In this document: positions 1 to 12,300 of the stretch, piece by piece | Layout of the letters: each line of letters starts with the position of its first letter | Position numbering within the stretch: position 1 is the first letter of the stretch | Source: Scenedesmus sp. ARA3 | Taxonomy: Eukaryota; Chlorophyta; Chlorophyceae; Sphaeropleales; Scenedesmaceae | Length of the DNA: 64,000 nucleotides | Assembly (NCBI GenBank): GCA_004335835.1 | Contig: RWJK01001943.1 | Coordinates: forward strand, 221,074-285,073 | Direction: 5' to 3' | Position numbers and translations under genes: made by a program | Notes under the pieces: generated by a model | What the model saw: the letters and a program-made list of their open reading frames with translations, nothing else | What the model was told of the DNA's origin: nothing | The model's database searches: none

Positions 1-114
1 GCTGCTGCTGTAGCTGTTGTTCAAGAGCTTGACCAAGCTGGGCAGATGAGAGGCAGTAGTCAAAACCAAGACAAAACAGCTGACCTTGCTGCATCCATTT
101 TGGTTTCGCCGCAG
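1..114 (+). other. 3' part of an HslU intron
   Basis: This is non-coding sequence that ends in a 3' splice site (pyrimidine-rich stretch followed by gccgcag) just before the first visible HslU exon. It begins with a short CTG run. I see no gene of its own here; the 5' part of hslU lies left of the window. Confidence 0.6.
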
Positions 115-1226
115 GCAGCAACGTGAGCAGCGAGGGCGTGCAGCGTGACCTGCTGCCCATCCTGGAGGGCTCCACAGTGGCCACCAAGTACGGCAACGTG
201 TCCACTGACCATGTGCTGTTCATTGCCAGTGGAGCCTTCCACAGCTCCAAGCCGGGTGACATGCTCGCGGAGCTGCAGGTGACGCACGGCACAGCAGCGG
301 CTGCCTGGCTTTGCAGTACTTGCAGTATTTGCGTGGTGTTGATTGCATGTGTTGTGCTGTCGCCGACTGCATGTTTTTTGGTGTATGTTATGCTGGCTGC
401 ATCAGCGTCGGTGAGCGGCGTTGGTGAGCTGCTTGTGCTTGTCAAGTGCGCCACAAGGTTGCTCAAGACCGGCGCACCTGAGCGCTCAGCCCGAACTCGA
501 TATTGCAGCAGCTTTGCACCCAGTCAGAGAACCGCATGCTGACTGCGCCCCAGCGCAACACCACACCAGTCGCAACCTGCAGCTCTCAAGGCTGGGTCCT
601 GCTGCTGCTGCTGCTGCCTGCCTGCCTGTCACTGGCTGCAGGGCCGGCTTCCTGTGCGTGTGGAGCTGGCAGGGCTCACTGCTGATGACTTCTACCGCAT
701 CCTCACCGAGCCACAGCATAACATGCTGCGGCAGCAGGCTGTGCTCATGGCCACGGAAGGCATCGACCTGCATTTCACAGATGGCGCTGTGCGCGCGATT
801 GCAAAAGCAGCGGAAGATGCAAACCGGCTGCTGGATAATATCGGCGCGCGGCGGCTGCATACTGTGCTGGAGCGTGTGCTGGCTGATGTTAGCTTTAGTG
901 CGGATAAGCTTGTGGCAGAGGCGAAGGCGAGCAAGGCCAGCAGCAGCAGCAACAGCAGCAGCAAGGATGCGGCAGCAGCGCCTGCGGCGCCCAAGCCAAG
1001 CGGCAGCAAGGGCACTAGGAAGCAAAAGCAGCAGGGGGCGACAGCAGCAGCAGCAGCAGCAGGAAGTGGCACTGCTTCTGGCAGCGGAGAATCCGGCAGC
1101 AGCAGCAGCAGCAGCAGCGGAGAGGCCGACAAGCCGACTGTGCGGTACAAGGTGACGGAGGACATGGTGCAAGCGTGCATGAAGGAGCTGCTGAAGCACC
1201 AGGACCTGTCGCGCTACGTGCTGTGA
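115..1226 (+). CDS. hslU: HslU (ClpY) ATPase of the HslVU protease, 3' part only
   Basis: HslU is the AAA+ unfoldase that feeds proteins to the HslV peptidase. In algae it is expected in an organelle, most likely the mitochondrion. Two exons are visible: 115-278 and 642-1226 (intron 279-641, phase 0). The first encodes the conserved [14 protein letters not shown], the substrate/pore-side segment [15 protein letters not shown] and [10 protein letters not shown]. The second begins [12 protein letters not shown], carries ILTEP, and the sensor-2 motif [10 protein letters not shown]. It ends LSRYVL, matching the HslU C-terminal tail that docks into HslV. Between LVAEAKASK and [10 protein letters not shown] there is an insert of about 60 residues rich in Ser, Ala and Gln, absent from bacterial HslU and encoded by CAG/AGC-type repeats. 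The N-terminal part, including Walker A, is outside the window. Identification is firm; organelle is inferred. Confidence 0.93.
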
Positions 1227-2058
1227 GCAGCTGCTGTGGGCGGCTGCGGCAGTACCGGTGCTTTGTGCGGCTTCTTGTCTTGGCGGCTGCTTGCAAAGTC
1301 CTGCTGTTGCAGCTGGTGCTCTTGGCCAGGTTTGCGCGGCTGCTATTCAACACCATTGGCGTCATGGGCTGGCACGTGCCCAAGCTGTGCAGCTCCACTG
1401 CCTGCGTTGTATATTACTCTTGTTTTGAAGGAAATGTTGCAGTTGGTGTTTTTGACTGAACATGTTGCTCATTGCACATCAAGCACATGTGTGTTGCTGC
1501 CTACGCGGCAGGCGTTGCTGACGCTTCCATGGCCAGCTGTGGGGCGCCTATAGGCGTGCTGAGGGCAGTATACCCGGGAGGCACTTGTTTGTTGGCCAGG
1601 TTGCAGGGCTGCATCATCACAGCTATACAAGTTGCTTATGCCTATGACCTTAGATGCGATGCAATTCCGCTGTCCGCCCCAAAAGGGTCTAAGTCACCGC
1701 TTGGGCCTTCCCATTCACTGTTACTTGATGCGACTTGCAGTTGGCTGGGCAGCAGAGCAGTCAGACACAATTTACCCACACAACTGCGCACCGGTGCCAC
1801 CAATTAAAATTTACAACCATGTACAAAGATACATGTACACCGCATGTGCCACAATCTCAGCTGCAAATCCGCAAGACGTCCCATGGGACCCTTCAGTCAA
1901 GCCTCCACTGTTCCGACACGAACATGCCTGCTGCTCCTGCAGGACATACTTTGGCGGGGGTCTTCTGGCTCAGCATTGCTCGAAGGTGCGCAGCTGTGCA
2001 TGACCAGCGTCCTTCAGGATCCTGGCTTCGTCTAGAACTCGTCACATGACATACACAC
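1227..2058. other. convergent intergenic region (3' ends of hslU and the C45 gene)
   Basis: This holds the downstream sequences of two converging genes. No open frame here resembles a protein. A TGTAA-type polyadenylation signal for the minus-strand gene is present at 1811-1815. I see no TGTAA for hslU on the plus strand. Confidence 0.6.
1811..1815 (-). promoter_or_regulatory. putative TGTAA polyadenylation signal of the C45 gene
   Basis: The minus strand reads TGTAA about 245 bp past the stop codon at 2059. TGTAA is the usual chlorophycean poly(A) signal. A five-base motif is weak evidence alone, but position and strand fit. Confidence 0.45.
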
Positions 2059-3615
2059 CTACTGCTCCTCCAGCAGCTGCAGCGTGTGCAAGTCAAACTG
2101 CAGCTGCAGCCGCCTGCTGCTGGCGCGCCCGGGGTTGCCCGTCCACACGCGCATGGTGCCGGCCTCAAGGTCAAACAGCGCAGTGCACAGCGTGACCACG
2201 GCGGCGTCTGCTGTGTTGTTGCCGTGCCTGTAGATAGGGTACTCTGGGTCCGCAGTGTCGCCCAGCATGCCCAGCAGCTCTGCGGCATCCCTGGGGGCCT
2301 GAGCAGTGAGTGTGTGCATGCGACCAGCAGCGCAGCAGCAGCAGCAGCAGCATCCTGTCAGCTGCGCGTGCCATGGTGTTGGCAGCGACATACTCCGCAT
2401 GCATAGCAGCTCGCACACAGTCCTTCAACTCGGCAGCTGCCACAGCAACTGTTGCAGTGGCTGCGCGCAGACCAAACATGTTGGCAGCAGAGCAGATGAC
2501 AGCGGCGGGCGCTCTCATCTATGTGAGGGGTTATTCACGCCGCACCCCGTGGTGGCAGCATGCCACAGCAACACACATGCCTTCAGCTTCCAAAGCGCTG
2601 AGCCTCTAGAATCTGACAACACGTGCGATCTGCAGCACAAAGCAAGTAATGAGCCTGCTGAGTACATGCATGCATGCGGAAACGCCAGCACTGTGGCACA
2701 CATCGCTGCGCACCTGCAGCTGCAGCGCGCGCGCCTCCCTGTGGAAGCTGCTGGCGTCGATGCGCTGCCGCAGCACCAGGTGCTTGAACATGTTGGCATG
2801 GAAGTAGAAGGAGCCGCGCGCCACCTCCAGCACGCTGCTGGCCCCGCCAGGGCCCACCTCCACGTTGAGCAGCAGCCTGCTGTTCAGGTCAAACAGGTTG
2901 TAGCTGTGCCCCACGGCCTGCAATGCAGCAGCCATGTAGGGGGGGTAGGGTTTGACACATGTGTGTGTAGGTGTTCTGAATGGTTCAACAAGGTACATAA
3001 ACAACTGAAGCACCTCTGCTAGGGCATGGTCTGCAGCTGCTTACCTGTGATGAACGCACGTGGCATGTGCCAGTAGCGGGCTGGAAGTGGTTTGTGCAGT
3101 GGCATGTGTGCATGCGCGAGTCAGGCAATAACGCACATACAGCAACATGCAAGGCGGCACCTGCCACAACACAGGCATAGCGTACACAACTGCAGTACAC
3201 TCAGTCGCGAAATGCAGCTCAGCACACCACCCTCACCTGGCCTGGACGTGAGATGATGGTCAGAGCCTCATCGATGCTGCGCGCCTGCAGCAGCTGCCGC
3301 GACACAAAGTTGCGGGAGAAGCCCGGCATGAGCGGCGCTGCAGGGAACACTGCGTTCAAGCTGAACCCTATGCCTGCGCTGTTGAAGCCAAAGCCAGAGC
3401 TGGCAAGCTCTCCTGCATATACAAAGCCCAGCCAAGACAGCTTGTCGTCGTTGCTGCTGCTGTTACGTGTGCGCTGCCTGCTGGGTTGATCTGCAGTTGC
3501 TGAGGGGGGCAAGTCTCCTGCTGTAGATATCTGCAGCTCCAAATGTCCAGAGTTGCGCTGCTGGCCCTCCCTGCTAGACATCTGCTGGTGCGCTGCCTGG
3601 CGATGCATCAAGCGC

Positions 3616-3646
<31 letters not shown>

Positions 3647-4854
3647 TGCGGCGTCTGGCAGCGCTGGCGGCTGCTGGCAAGCTGGCATCAGCATTGTAGC
3701 GGACAAAGTAGATGCGGCCTATTGTATCTCTGGTCATATCTTCATTGTGCCCAATTAGGGTGGTGGCTGGGGGCTGTGCGCCCTCACTGGGTGCTGGGTG
3801 CCGCGGTGGCCCATGTGGCGCTGGCAGCGACAGCAGCACGTCGCTGCAGGAGTCCTCATGCTGCTGCTGGTGTGGCTGTGCAAGCGCCAGCAGCTCTTGG
3901 CGCATGTTTGCCATGAGCACCTGTGCACAATTCCAACAGCAGCAGGCGTGGCGACTTCTGCACAGCTGCTGCAATGCGCTCATGGTGCAGCAGGCTGCAG
4001 CATCCACATGCAGAGTACTATGGTGTACTTGGCGCTTGCTGCTGTTGCAAAGTCCTGACAGATGCTACTGCACATGCGCATGCATGCAACCTATACACCT
4101 GCATAAGGTGCAGCTGCCGTACCCTATGGCAAGCTTGCGGCTGCATGATTATGCTTTGCTGACGCTGCACACCTGTTCGAAGGGCACCCCAGCACCATCC
4201 GCCAGGCCCCTGAGCTCCGTGATGTACTCCGGGTAGTGTGCTGTGTGCAGCTGCAGCATGGTGTCTACTGCTCGCCGCCCGTCTGGCGTTGCTGCGAATG
4301 CGATGCATTCCTGCAAGCCTTTGCTGGCTGCAAACACAACATGCAGCAAAGCAGCATGATCCATGCAAGCCATGGCACGGCTTGGTTGACACGCCAGTTG
4401 GGCATAGCTGCAGTGCCTCGCAACTCACATGTCGAGCAACTGCTCTGCTCTGTTTGGATGCTGTGCAACATATGCATGACGCAGATTGGCACTGTTCACA
4501 TCTTGCAATGCAGTGTTTTAGGGGCAGCACCTGCAAGTTATGATGCTCTGCACAACTTAAAGGTATTCTTGGAGCCGCAATGCAGCCAACGGTCTACTCA
4601 CCTTTGAACCTTTCCTGTATCAGCTGCCTTGTCGCAAGGCCGATGGCTGTCCCTATGCTGTAGCTGCTGTTGCTGCTGCTGCTGCCACTGCTGCTGCATC
4701 CCACGTCCACCAGAGGGATGTCACGTTTGTACGTCAACGTAGTTTTGCAAGGTGAGGCGTAACAACTTGTAAGCAGCAATGTCAAGGCCAGTGGCAGCAT
4801 ACGAGCTGCGGACATGCGCAAGAGGACAACAGCAGCATTGTGCGGGTATCTCAT
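2059..4854 (-). CDS. acyl-CoA:6-aminopenicillanate acyltransferase-like (peptidase C45) protein, secreted
   Basis: Predicted N-terminal-nucleophile amidase/acyltransferase of the AAT/C45 family, which includes fungal isopenicillin-N acyltransferase and insect Tan. The substrate here is unknown. Five exons (minus strand): 4854-4602, 4327-4173, 3920-3237, 2917-2714, 2298-2059; 511 residues. The N terminus is a signal peptide; the second Met (4815, MSAARMLPLALTLLLTS) gives an equally good start. Family features in order: YSIGTAIGLATRQLI, ELRGLADGAGVPFEQV, ANMRQELL, putative nucleophile Cys161 in DSCSDVL, IGHNED (193-197), YAGELASSGFGFNSAGIGFS, then YPIYRHG near the C terminus. A Ser/Arg/Gln-rich insert lies between IGHNED and YAGELA. 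The family normally self-cleaves just before the nucleophile Cys. It shares a 270 bp divergent upstream region with the fibrocystin-L gene. The family call is confident; function is not. Confidence 0.85.
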
Positions 4855-5124
4855 GTGTCAGCTGCCTTAGATCGCACTTCAAGGTAGACATTAGCAAGAA
4901 TGTTGAGTCAGCACCTCTAGTTTTGCCGTCATTGACCGCGATCCTGGCCACAGCGTGCAGTCAAACCACTCACCACGAGGGTTTTGAAACAAGCAAGTAG
5001 ACGGAGTCAAGCTGTCGATCCACCATATATAACTATAACGAGCGCTTTACGACGTTGTTTACCGCGGCAGAAGCGTCCGATCACCGCGACATATGGAGAC
5101 CTGACGGAAACCTGGCCCAGCAAG
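4855..5124. promoter_or_regulatory. divergent promoter region between the C45 and fibrocystin-L genes
   Basis: The two start codons point away from each other across 270 bp, so this stretch must hold both promoters unless upstream non-coding exons exist. A TATA-like element, TATATAA, lies at 5026-5032 on the plus strand, about 93 bp before the fibrocystin-L ATG. No clear element was seen for the minus-strand gene. Confidence 0.55.
5026..5032 (+). promoter_or_regulatory. TATA-like box (TATATAA)
   Basis: TATATAA sits about 93 bp upstream of the ATG at 5125, in the only short AT-rich stretch of the divergent promoter region. It would imply a 5' UTR of roughly 60 nt. Inferred from sequence only. 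Confidence 0.4.
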
Positions 5125-5181
5125 ATGCGTCGGGCTGCTGTGCTCGTGTTGCTGCTGCTTACCACAGCAGCAACAGCTCAG
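5125..5181 (+). other. signal peptide of the fibrocystin-L-like protein
   Basis: The first 19 codons encode two Arg, then a run of Val/Leu/Ala, then Thr-Ala-Gln with an AxA-type cleavage site. The first IPT domain (ISSISPAFGSIAGGT) starts at once after it, which supports the ATG at 5125 as the true start. Confidence 0.85.
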
Positions 5182-6326
5182 GATGTAGTTATCAGCAGTA
5201 TCAGCCCAGCGTTTGGTAGCATTGCTGGTGGGACAAGGTGAGCAACAGCACAGCAGCAGCCTGTTACTTTGCTCGAGGTGGGAAAGCCATTGTCGGTGAA
5301 CCAAGGACAGCTGTGGCCTACGCAAGCCTTAAATGTGTTACACACCTACTTCTGCAACTCAGGGTGGCGATCGTTGGGTCTGGGTTCAGCAGAGACCGCT
5401 TCACAGGCGGCAACACTGTGTACTTTGGCAAGGGCGTCTGCACAGTGTTGAATCACAAGACATCTGACACCCTGGTAAGCTCATAACGACTTGAAGAACA
5501 TATGAAACCGTCTTGAATGTTCATTACCCCGTTTCACGTAGCAACAGAGCGTTATAGAGGCTGCACACTGCTAGCTGATACTGTTGTCCTGCGAGGATTG
5601 CCTTGCTTGCAATAGAATTGGATCTTCTGCCGCAGTTCCACCACTTCAGGTGTTGACACCATGTTGAGAGCTGCACTATTGTACGGGTTGTTTGTATTTG
5701 CAGATCACATGTGTAACAAGTGCAGCAGTGGCAGCTGGGCCAGTGGCTGTCACTGTTGTCGTGGATGGCGCCGCGACAGCCACCAGCTGCTGCTATACTT
5801 ACAGTGCAGACTATACGCCAGGTGAGCCACCTGCAGTGCCAGGCGCACGTCTAGTGTGAGACAAATCTGTGCAAGCAGAGTGTGCGTGCTCTCAAGCCAG
5901 CAGCCTGATCCAGCAGTGGTGGCAGCAGCATCCAGGCCCCACGCCAATTGCAGTGCCGGCACAGTTCATCACGTGCTTGCCGCACACTCATTTCATGGAC
6001 ACTGCTTCTCCTGCATGTCACTGAGACACCTACAAATCTGAACGGGTTGCTGTGCACGCAGTCCTGCAAACCCTGTGGCCTCAGGCTGGCCCAGCAGGCA
6101 GCACAGCCTCCCTGTTTGGCTACAGCACCTGGCTGCTGGACCAGGACTGCTCCAGCTCCCTGGAGTTTGCTGAAGGCAGCCCTCCCAGCTGCATCGGCAG
6201 CGTCATGTTCAATGGCTGGCTGTGCAGCACTGCAGGGCCGGATGCATGGGCCAGGGCCAGCTATGCGCGCTTCAACTGGGCTTGGATGTTCAGGCTGAAC
6301 TGCAGCATGCCCAGTCCCAGCATGGT

Positions 6327-6376
<50 letters not shown>

Positions 6377-9300
6377 AGGATGCGGCAGCAAGGCAGGGCA
6401 ATTGATGGCAGGAACATATGCTGCGTGCAGTTTTGAGGATGCAGCTTGCCTTGCAAACGTGCTTTTCATGAGACTGCACAGCGAAAAAAAGAGGAGGTTG
6501 TGTGCAGCAGCTGAGGCCATCTTTACCGCAAAAGCAGCCACACTGAGTCGTACTCACGCTGCTGAGCACTGTGCCGGCTGCTGCATAACTGCAGGGTGAC
6601 CCTCAAGTGGGTGTTGGCGTGGCAGGCAACACAAACGTGTCGCTCTCATTTGAAGGCCGCACCGCTGGAGGCCTTGCCGCATCACGCCGTGCATCCTTCC
6701 TGGCTGCACCAGGCAAGGCGCCGCGCCAGTTCCAGGTGTACCCTGTGGTGCAATCTCTGCGGCCGGCAAATGGCTCAGTGGCAGGCGGCACACTTGTTAC
6801 AATTGCTGGCCGAGGTTTCCCAAGCTTCAGCATGCCTGGAAACAATGCCATCACGCAGCTGCTGGTGGGAGGAGTGCCGTGCCAAGTTGTGGCCAGCAAC
6901 TTCTCAAGCATCACTTGCAGGACGCAGCCGCAGCCCAGCGCACCTCAGCCGGCAGTGATGGCATGCAGTGCGAATGGCACTGTGGCTGCTGCATCTAACG
7001 ACACCAGCAACAGCACTGCTGCCGGCAACACGACAAGCAGCAGCAACAGCAGCAGCAGCACGGGCGGACAGTCATGTTTCAGTGGGTCTATTGGCAGCCT
7101 CTTCCCTGGCATGAGAGGAGTGATGTACGAACAGTTCAACAGGTATGGCATTGAGTGCTGCCACACTGCAGCAAATCATGCAATCATAAGAAAAGCCAGC
7201 AGCTATACTTGTATGCCACCTGCAGTATGGTTGTCTGCATGCCAACTTTTTGTAAGATCATCTTTGCTCATTGCAAGTTCAGAACCTGGCATGCTGGCTG
7301 ATCATTGGGCTGTGGGTGCCGTTGCTTGCAGGACTGTTGGCTACAGCCAGCTGGGTGAGGTTCTGCAGAACTGGACGCTGAACTTCACAGCAGGGGACGC
7401 GTCAGCAGTGCTGGGTGCCGCATGGGAGAGCCCCACCATTGAGGCTGTGAGCTTCTGCACACGCAGCAGGGCCTTCTTCACCGCAGTCAACCCAGGTAGG
7501 ACTGCTGGGTTGTGTCTGCGTAGCCTCTTGCAAAAGAAGGGATGCAGGGTTGTGTCTGTGCAGCCTCTTGAAGCAGCAACCAGTGTTTTAGACACGTGCA
7601 AGACAAGCGCAGCGTCCATGTTTGTGTCAGCAAGGCTTGTGGCCAGGGGGTGCTATTGGAGTGCAATGGAGCTGCGGACTGGTGCAAGCCATATGACAAA
7701 ACACAGCAAAGGAAAGCAAATTGCAGTTGCACCACAGTAGTAACGTCCTGCAAGACTAGTAGCAATACCCACCCGTCTTCATGGTATCTGTCCTTGCCGC
7801 ACGCTCGCCTGCAGGCAACCACAGCTTCTGGGTGGTGGCTGATGACTTTGCCAGACTGCGCGCCACCTTTGCTGATGTGAGTAACGCCAGCCGCTGGCCT
7901 TGCTCAACTGCATACTGACATAGCATGCACCGGTGTACGTGTGATGGCACAATCGCCAAAGAACTTATACTTTGCCACAACCAGCACACTGTTGCTTATG
8001 TGCAAGCAGTGGCAACTCGTCTTGCCTTGGTAAGGGCCGCTGAGACGCTCTCCTGCAGTCGTCAACGCTCCTCTACTGGTCTATTGTTTTGCCCTGCAGG
8101 GCAGCAGCATCTGGCTGGTCAACGTCACCAGCTATACCGGGGGCATGAACGAGTGGGCTGCCTCGCCCAGCCAGCGCAGCAGGCCGGTGCTGCTGGCTGC
8201 AGGGGAGGCGCTGCTGCTGGAGGCGGTGCACTGCCAGAGCCCCAGCGGGCCCTCACGCCTGCAGGTGATGGGCAGAAGCAGGCTTCGCTACGTTTGCAGT
8301 AGCACTGTACTGCATGCCCTGCTGCGTGTATGGCATACCATGACTGCTGCTCAAGTGCTGCCAGCACTTGCAGCATGCAGCTGCTCTTTTAGATGAGCAG
8401 CTGTCGCTCTGAGTTGCTTGCCCGCCACCTCCAGTGTGGGCTGCAATTTAGTGCCACAAACTCGCACAGCCTCTGCTTGGTGGATGCCTGTAGTGACCTG
8501 CTGCATGCGCTGCACATGTCCTGCAGGTTGGTGTCACTGTACCCAATGCACAGGCCGAGTGGAGCTCCACACCAGAAGTGCAGCGCGTCACAGTGCGGCA
8601 CAGCCTCTTCGGCCAGCAGCGCCTTCTCACCCTGCTGGCTCCTGCAGGAAATGACAGCGTTATTAACATCACACTGGCTGCAGCAGATCCGGCAGTGCTG
8701 CGGCACCCAAACCTTGGACTGAATGTAACAGTCAATGGCAGCAGCCTGTCATCACAGGTGGCTGTTGCCGATGGGCAGCAGGGCGCAGATGTGTTGGCAC
8801 GGCTGCTGAGGCAGGCGCTGAAGCTGAGCAGCAGTTTGGCTCTGGGTGTGGAGTGGAGCGCAGCAGCAGATGGCCATTCGGTTACATACCAGGTGGCAGC
8901 AGCAGGCTCCACCAACATCATCCTGGTGAGCAGTTGAAAACATGTTTTGGTGCTGTGTTGCACATCTCAATATGAGCATTGCAAGTGCATTCAGTGCTCC
9001 CGCCTGCTCTGTGTGTACCATGCTGGCGCATGCCCTCGACAAGTGGTAGACTTTGGTGGCAGATGCAATGCTTACTACCAGTAGTACTGCTGTGTAAGCC
9101 CCTCACCCTCGTTGTGTTGTGCCGCATCTTCACTGCAGCTCTCCAGCATCACTGTCAGCGCCAAAGTTGCCGCCATTGCTCCAGTTACCGCCGTCCCTGG
9201 CACATGCCCAAATGCCACCTGCGCATTCTCCACCCCTGTCTGGGTGCTCAGCAACTTATCAAGTCCTGACAACAACACAAGCGGCAGCGTATACTATGCC

Positions 9301-12300
9301 ACTTACCCTCAAGTGCCTATCTTCAGCAGCGTGTGCAGTCAATTCTTGCCTGCTGCTGCCGTGGACGCATCAGCTCCAACCTTGGACGGCATTACGGTGG
9401 CAGTGGTGCCAGTGACTGTGCCAGGGGTGGATCTGCGTGCTGTGCAGCTGAGCATCTGGGGCTCTGATCCCTTCAATGTGACACAGCTGCCCTGGAATGC
9501 CTCAGCAGCTGCTGTCGCAGCTGCAGTGGATCTTGCTACTGGCTTTAGACCCACTGTCACGCAGAGGAGGTGAGTTGACAGTGCTTGATGAGCCATGGCA
9601 GCAGCATACAGCATTACAGATGCTGACATCTGCTTTTACTGTTATGTTGTTGTGCCGCTGCAATTCACCCTCTGAATAAATCTTTGAGCTGGACTCTACA
9701 GCCACGCACTCACCTGTTGGTCGTGGCATTCTTTTGCACCTGCTGCAGTGTCCGAGTCGGTGCCAGGACAGGACTCCAATGGTAAGCATGCTTGCTTTCT
9801 GCAGCTGAGCAACTACGGTGTGCTGACCATTCAAACCATGGTGTGGCGAGGAGCCATAATACAGCTGCCTAGAACACTGCGCTTCCAGCTGGAGTAGATG
9901 TGTTGTGTGACTTCTCCAACAGTTACCACAAGTAATGCTAATATGGCACAGCACCGTGCATCATGTGCAACATGCCACCCCTGTGGTACCCAGCAGCCTA
10001 CCTACAGGCATCACCTGACACCACACTGTGTGCGCTGTAGGGTGCTGGACTACTCATGGCGGCTGAGCAACAACACCCTGCCCGTCAACACAGCATTGCA
10101 GCCGGCAGACACAAGTGCTGGCGCATCCCAGCTGCCTGATGGTGCTTCCCTCACCCTGCAGCTCTTCCGTAATGCCAGCCAGCCATTCGGCGGCACCTTC
10201 ACTTTATCCCTTGGCAGTTTCTGCGATGCTGTAACAGTACAGGTTGGTGAGAGTGAAGACAGTTTTCGGGCAAAGATAAACTCCCTGCCAGGCGTTGCCG
10301 GCGCACTTGCAGCCGATGGGGTGGAAGTGCAGCGGGCAGTGGATGAGAATGCGCGGTTTACATACACAGTGACCTTCTCGAGCCTGGCTGGTGACCTTCC
10401 CGAGCTGCGCGTGGTGGACAGCAGCAACGTCACAGGCAGCCAGCCGTCAGTTGCTGTCACCACCCTGCAAAATGGCAGCACTGATGCTTTCTACGGGCCG
10501 ATCCCAGGGGAGATGCTGCGGGTGCCTGTCACATACAACAACACCGTGCAGCTGGAAGTGAACGGAGTGGCAGCGGCATGTGGCAGCACGTATGAGACGA
10601 CCCTGTCGCTGCCGCCAGGGTCAGCTGCTGATGCAGCAGTGTGTGGGTTCAGCCACAGCATTGCTGCCACGCCTGCTGTCACAAGGGTGGTGCCCACTGT
10701 CCCCATCAACGCCAGCAACCTTGTGGTGAGTCACGCCATGAAGCAGTGTGTCACATACGCTGACAGCACATGCTGCTGGCCGTCTGCGTGCACATTGCCA
10801 AGCTGCAGCTTTGTCCAGCTGCAAGTTGCTGTTTCTGCCTTGTGCTGTGGTCTGCTGGCTTCTGTGGTAGTCTCAGCCGTCTACTAACTTAGTGCTGCGC
10901 TGCACGCTGCGCTGCACTGTACTGTGCTGTACTGCTGCCAGCCCGTTGTAATTGATGGCACGTTGTTCAGCACAGTGGGCAAGGACAACACTGTGTTCCT
11001 GGGCCCCTCACCATGCAGCAATGTGGCAATCAGGGCAACATCAGGGCAGTACGCCACACAGCTGGGGTGCTCCATCACGGCAGAAACCACCACTGGCGTG
11101 CGGCAGGTGAGCAGCAATTGGTGTAGGATCAACGCGCTGCTTGCTTCGAGCAACATGGCAGACATCTGTAAACTGTCATTTTACACCTGACTGTGGAGGC
11201 AGATACCTTTCTCCTGGCACAGCTTGCACGTTGTGTATATATACAGACATGCACGCGCAGGAAGCTGCACAATCAGCAGCGCATGTGAGCAAGATGCTGC
11301 CCCTTGCTGCTGCAGGTGTTGGTCACTGTTGCTGGCAGGGGCCTGGCAGCGGGCAACTTCACTGTGAGCCTGAAGACGCTGCTGCTGGTTAGCAGGAGCC
11401 CCGCCAGCAGCACACTCAGCGCTGCAGGCATCACCGTGTTCACCATCAACGGGCGCGGCTTTGACACGGCCCGCTGCAGTCGCAACTGGGTGTGGGTGGG
11501 CGGCGTGCAGTGCGCAGTGCTCTCCTGCAGCACCAAGCAGCTGACAGTCTGGTACCCAGGTATGCGATTTTAGCAAGGCTGACGTACCAGCAATTACCAG
11601 CAGACTGTGAATGCCCCACATGCTCGATAGCTCCATGATGCTTTAAGCAAACAAGCGCTCTGCTGCATTATGCCACGTCTGTGTTGGTGATGATCTGCAG
11701 GTGGAGTGGAGGATGCAGCAGCTGCCGTGCGCGTGTCTGTGCAGTCAGACGATGGCAGCTTTGACCCTGCCACCTCAACAGCAGATGCGCTGTGGACCGT
11801 TCCTGTGGCAGCAGCAGGCAGCAGCGGCTGCCGGGTTGCAGCGCTGCAGTCAGACCCAGTACTGCCTGTGGGAGGTGAGCAGCCGCCAGGTGTTGCAACT
11901 TGCGTTGTGACACCGGTATTTAACCATCCACCCATTGACGGTGGTGTTATAAACTGTGACTTCCCTCTCAAGCCCTTGCCTGTAGCTTAGCCAGCATGCG
12001 CAATGTTGTGCTTACCTCAGGGCCTTGAATCTGTGCGTGTGGCCCTCTTTGTCTCGCCGCGTCATTCTGCATGGTTGCTGCCTCTATGTGCTGTGCTGCA
12101 GGTGCTGAGGTGGTGTTCTCAGTGGAGGGCTTTGACACCAGCAGCATCAGCCAATGGAAGGTGCAGCTGCTGCCAGCAGCTGACCTCAGCAGCACCAACA
12201 TGACCGACCCTGCCTTCTCATCCAGCATCAGCAGCAGTATGGCCTCCGGCATCACCTGCAGCAGCCTGTCTGCTCAGGATGCCAGCACTGCTGTCTGCAA

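Noticed and set aside
486..1199. Long minus-strand frames rich in Ala/Cys/Leu opposite HslU
   Set aside because: They are antisense shadows of CAG-type repeats in the HslU exon.
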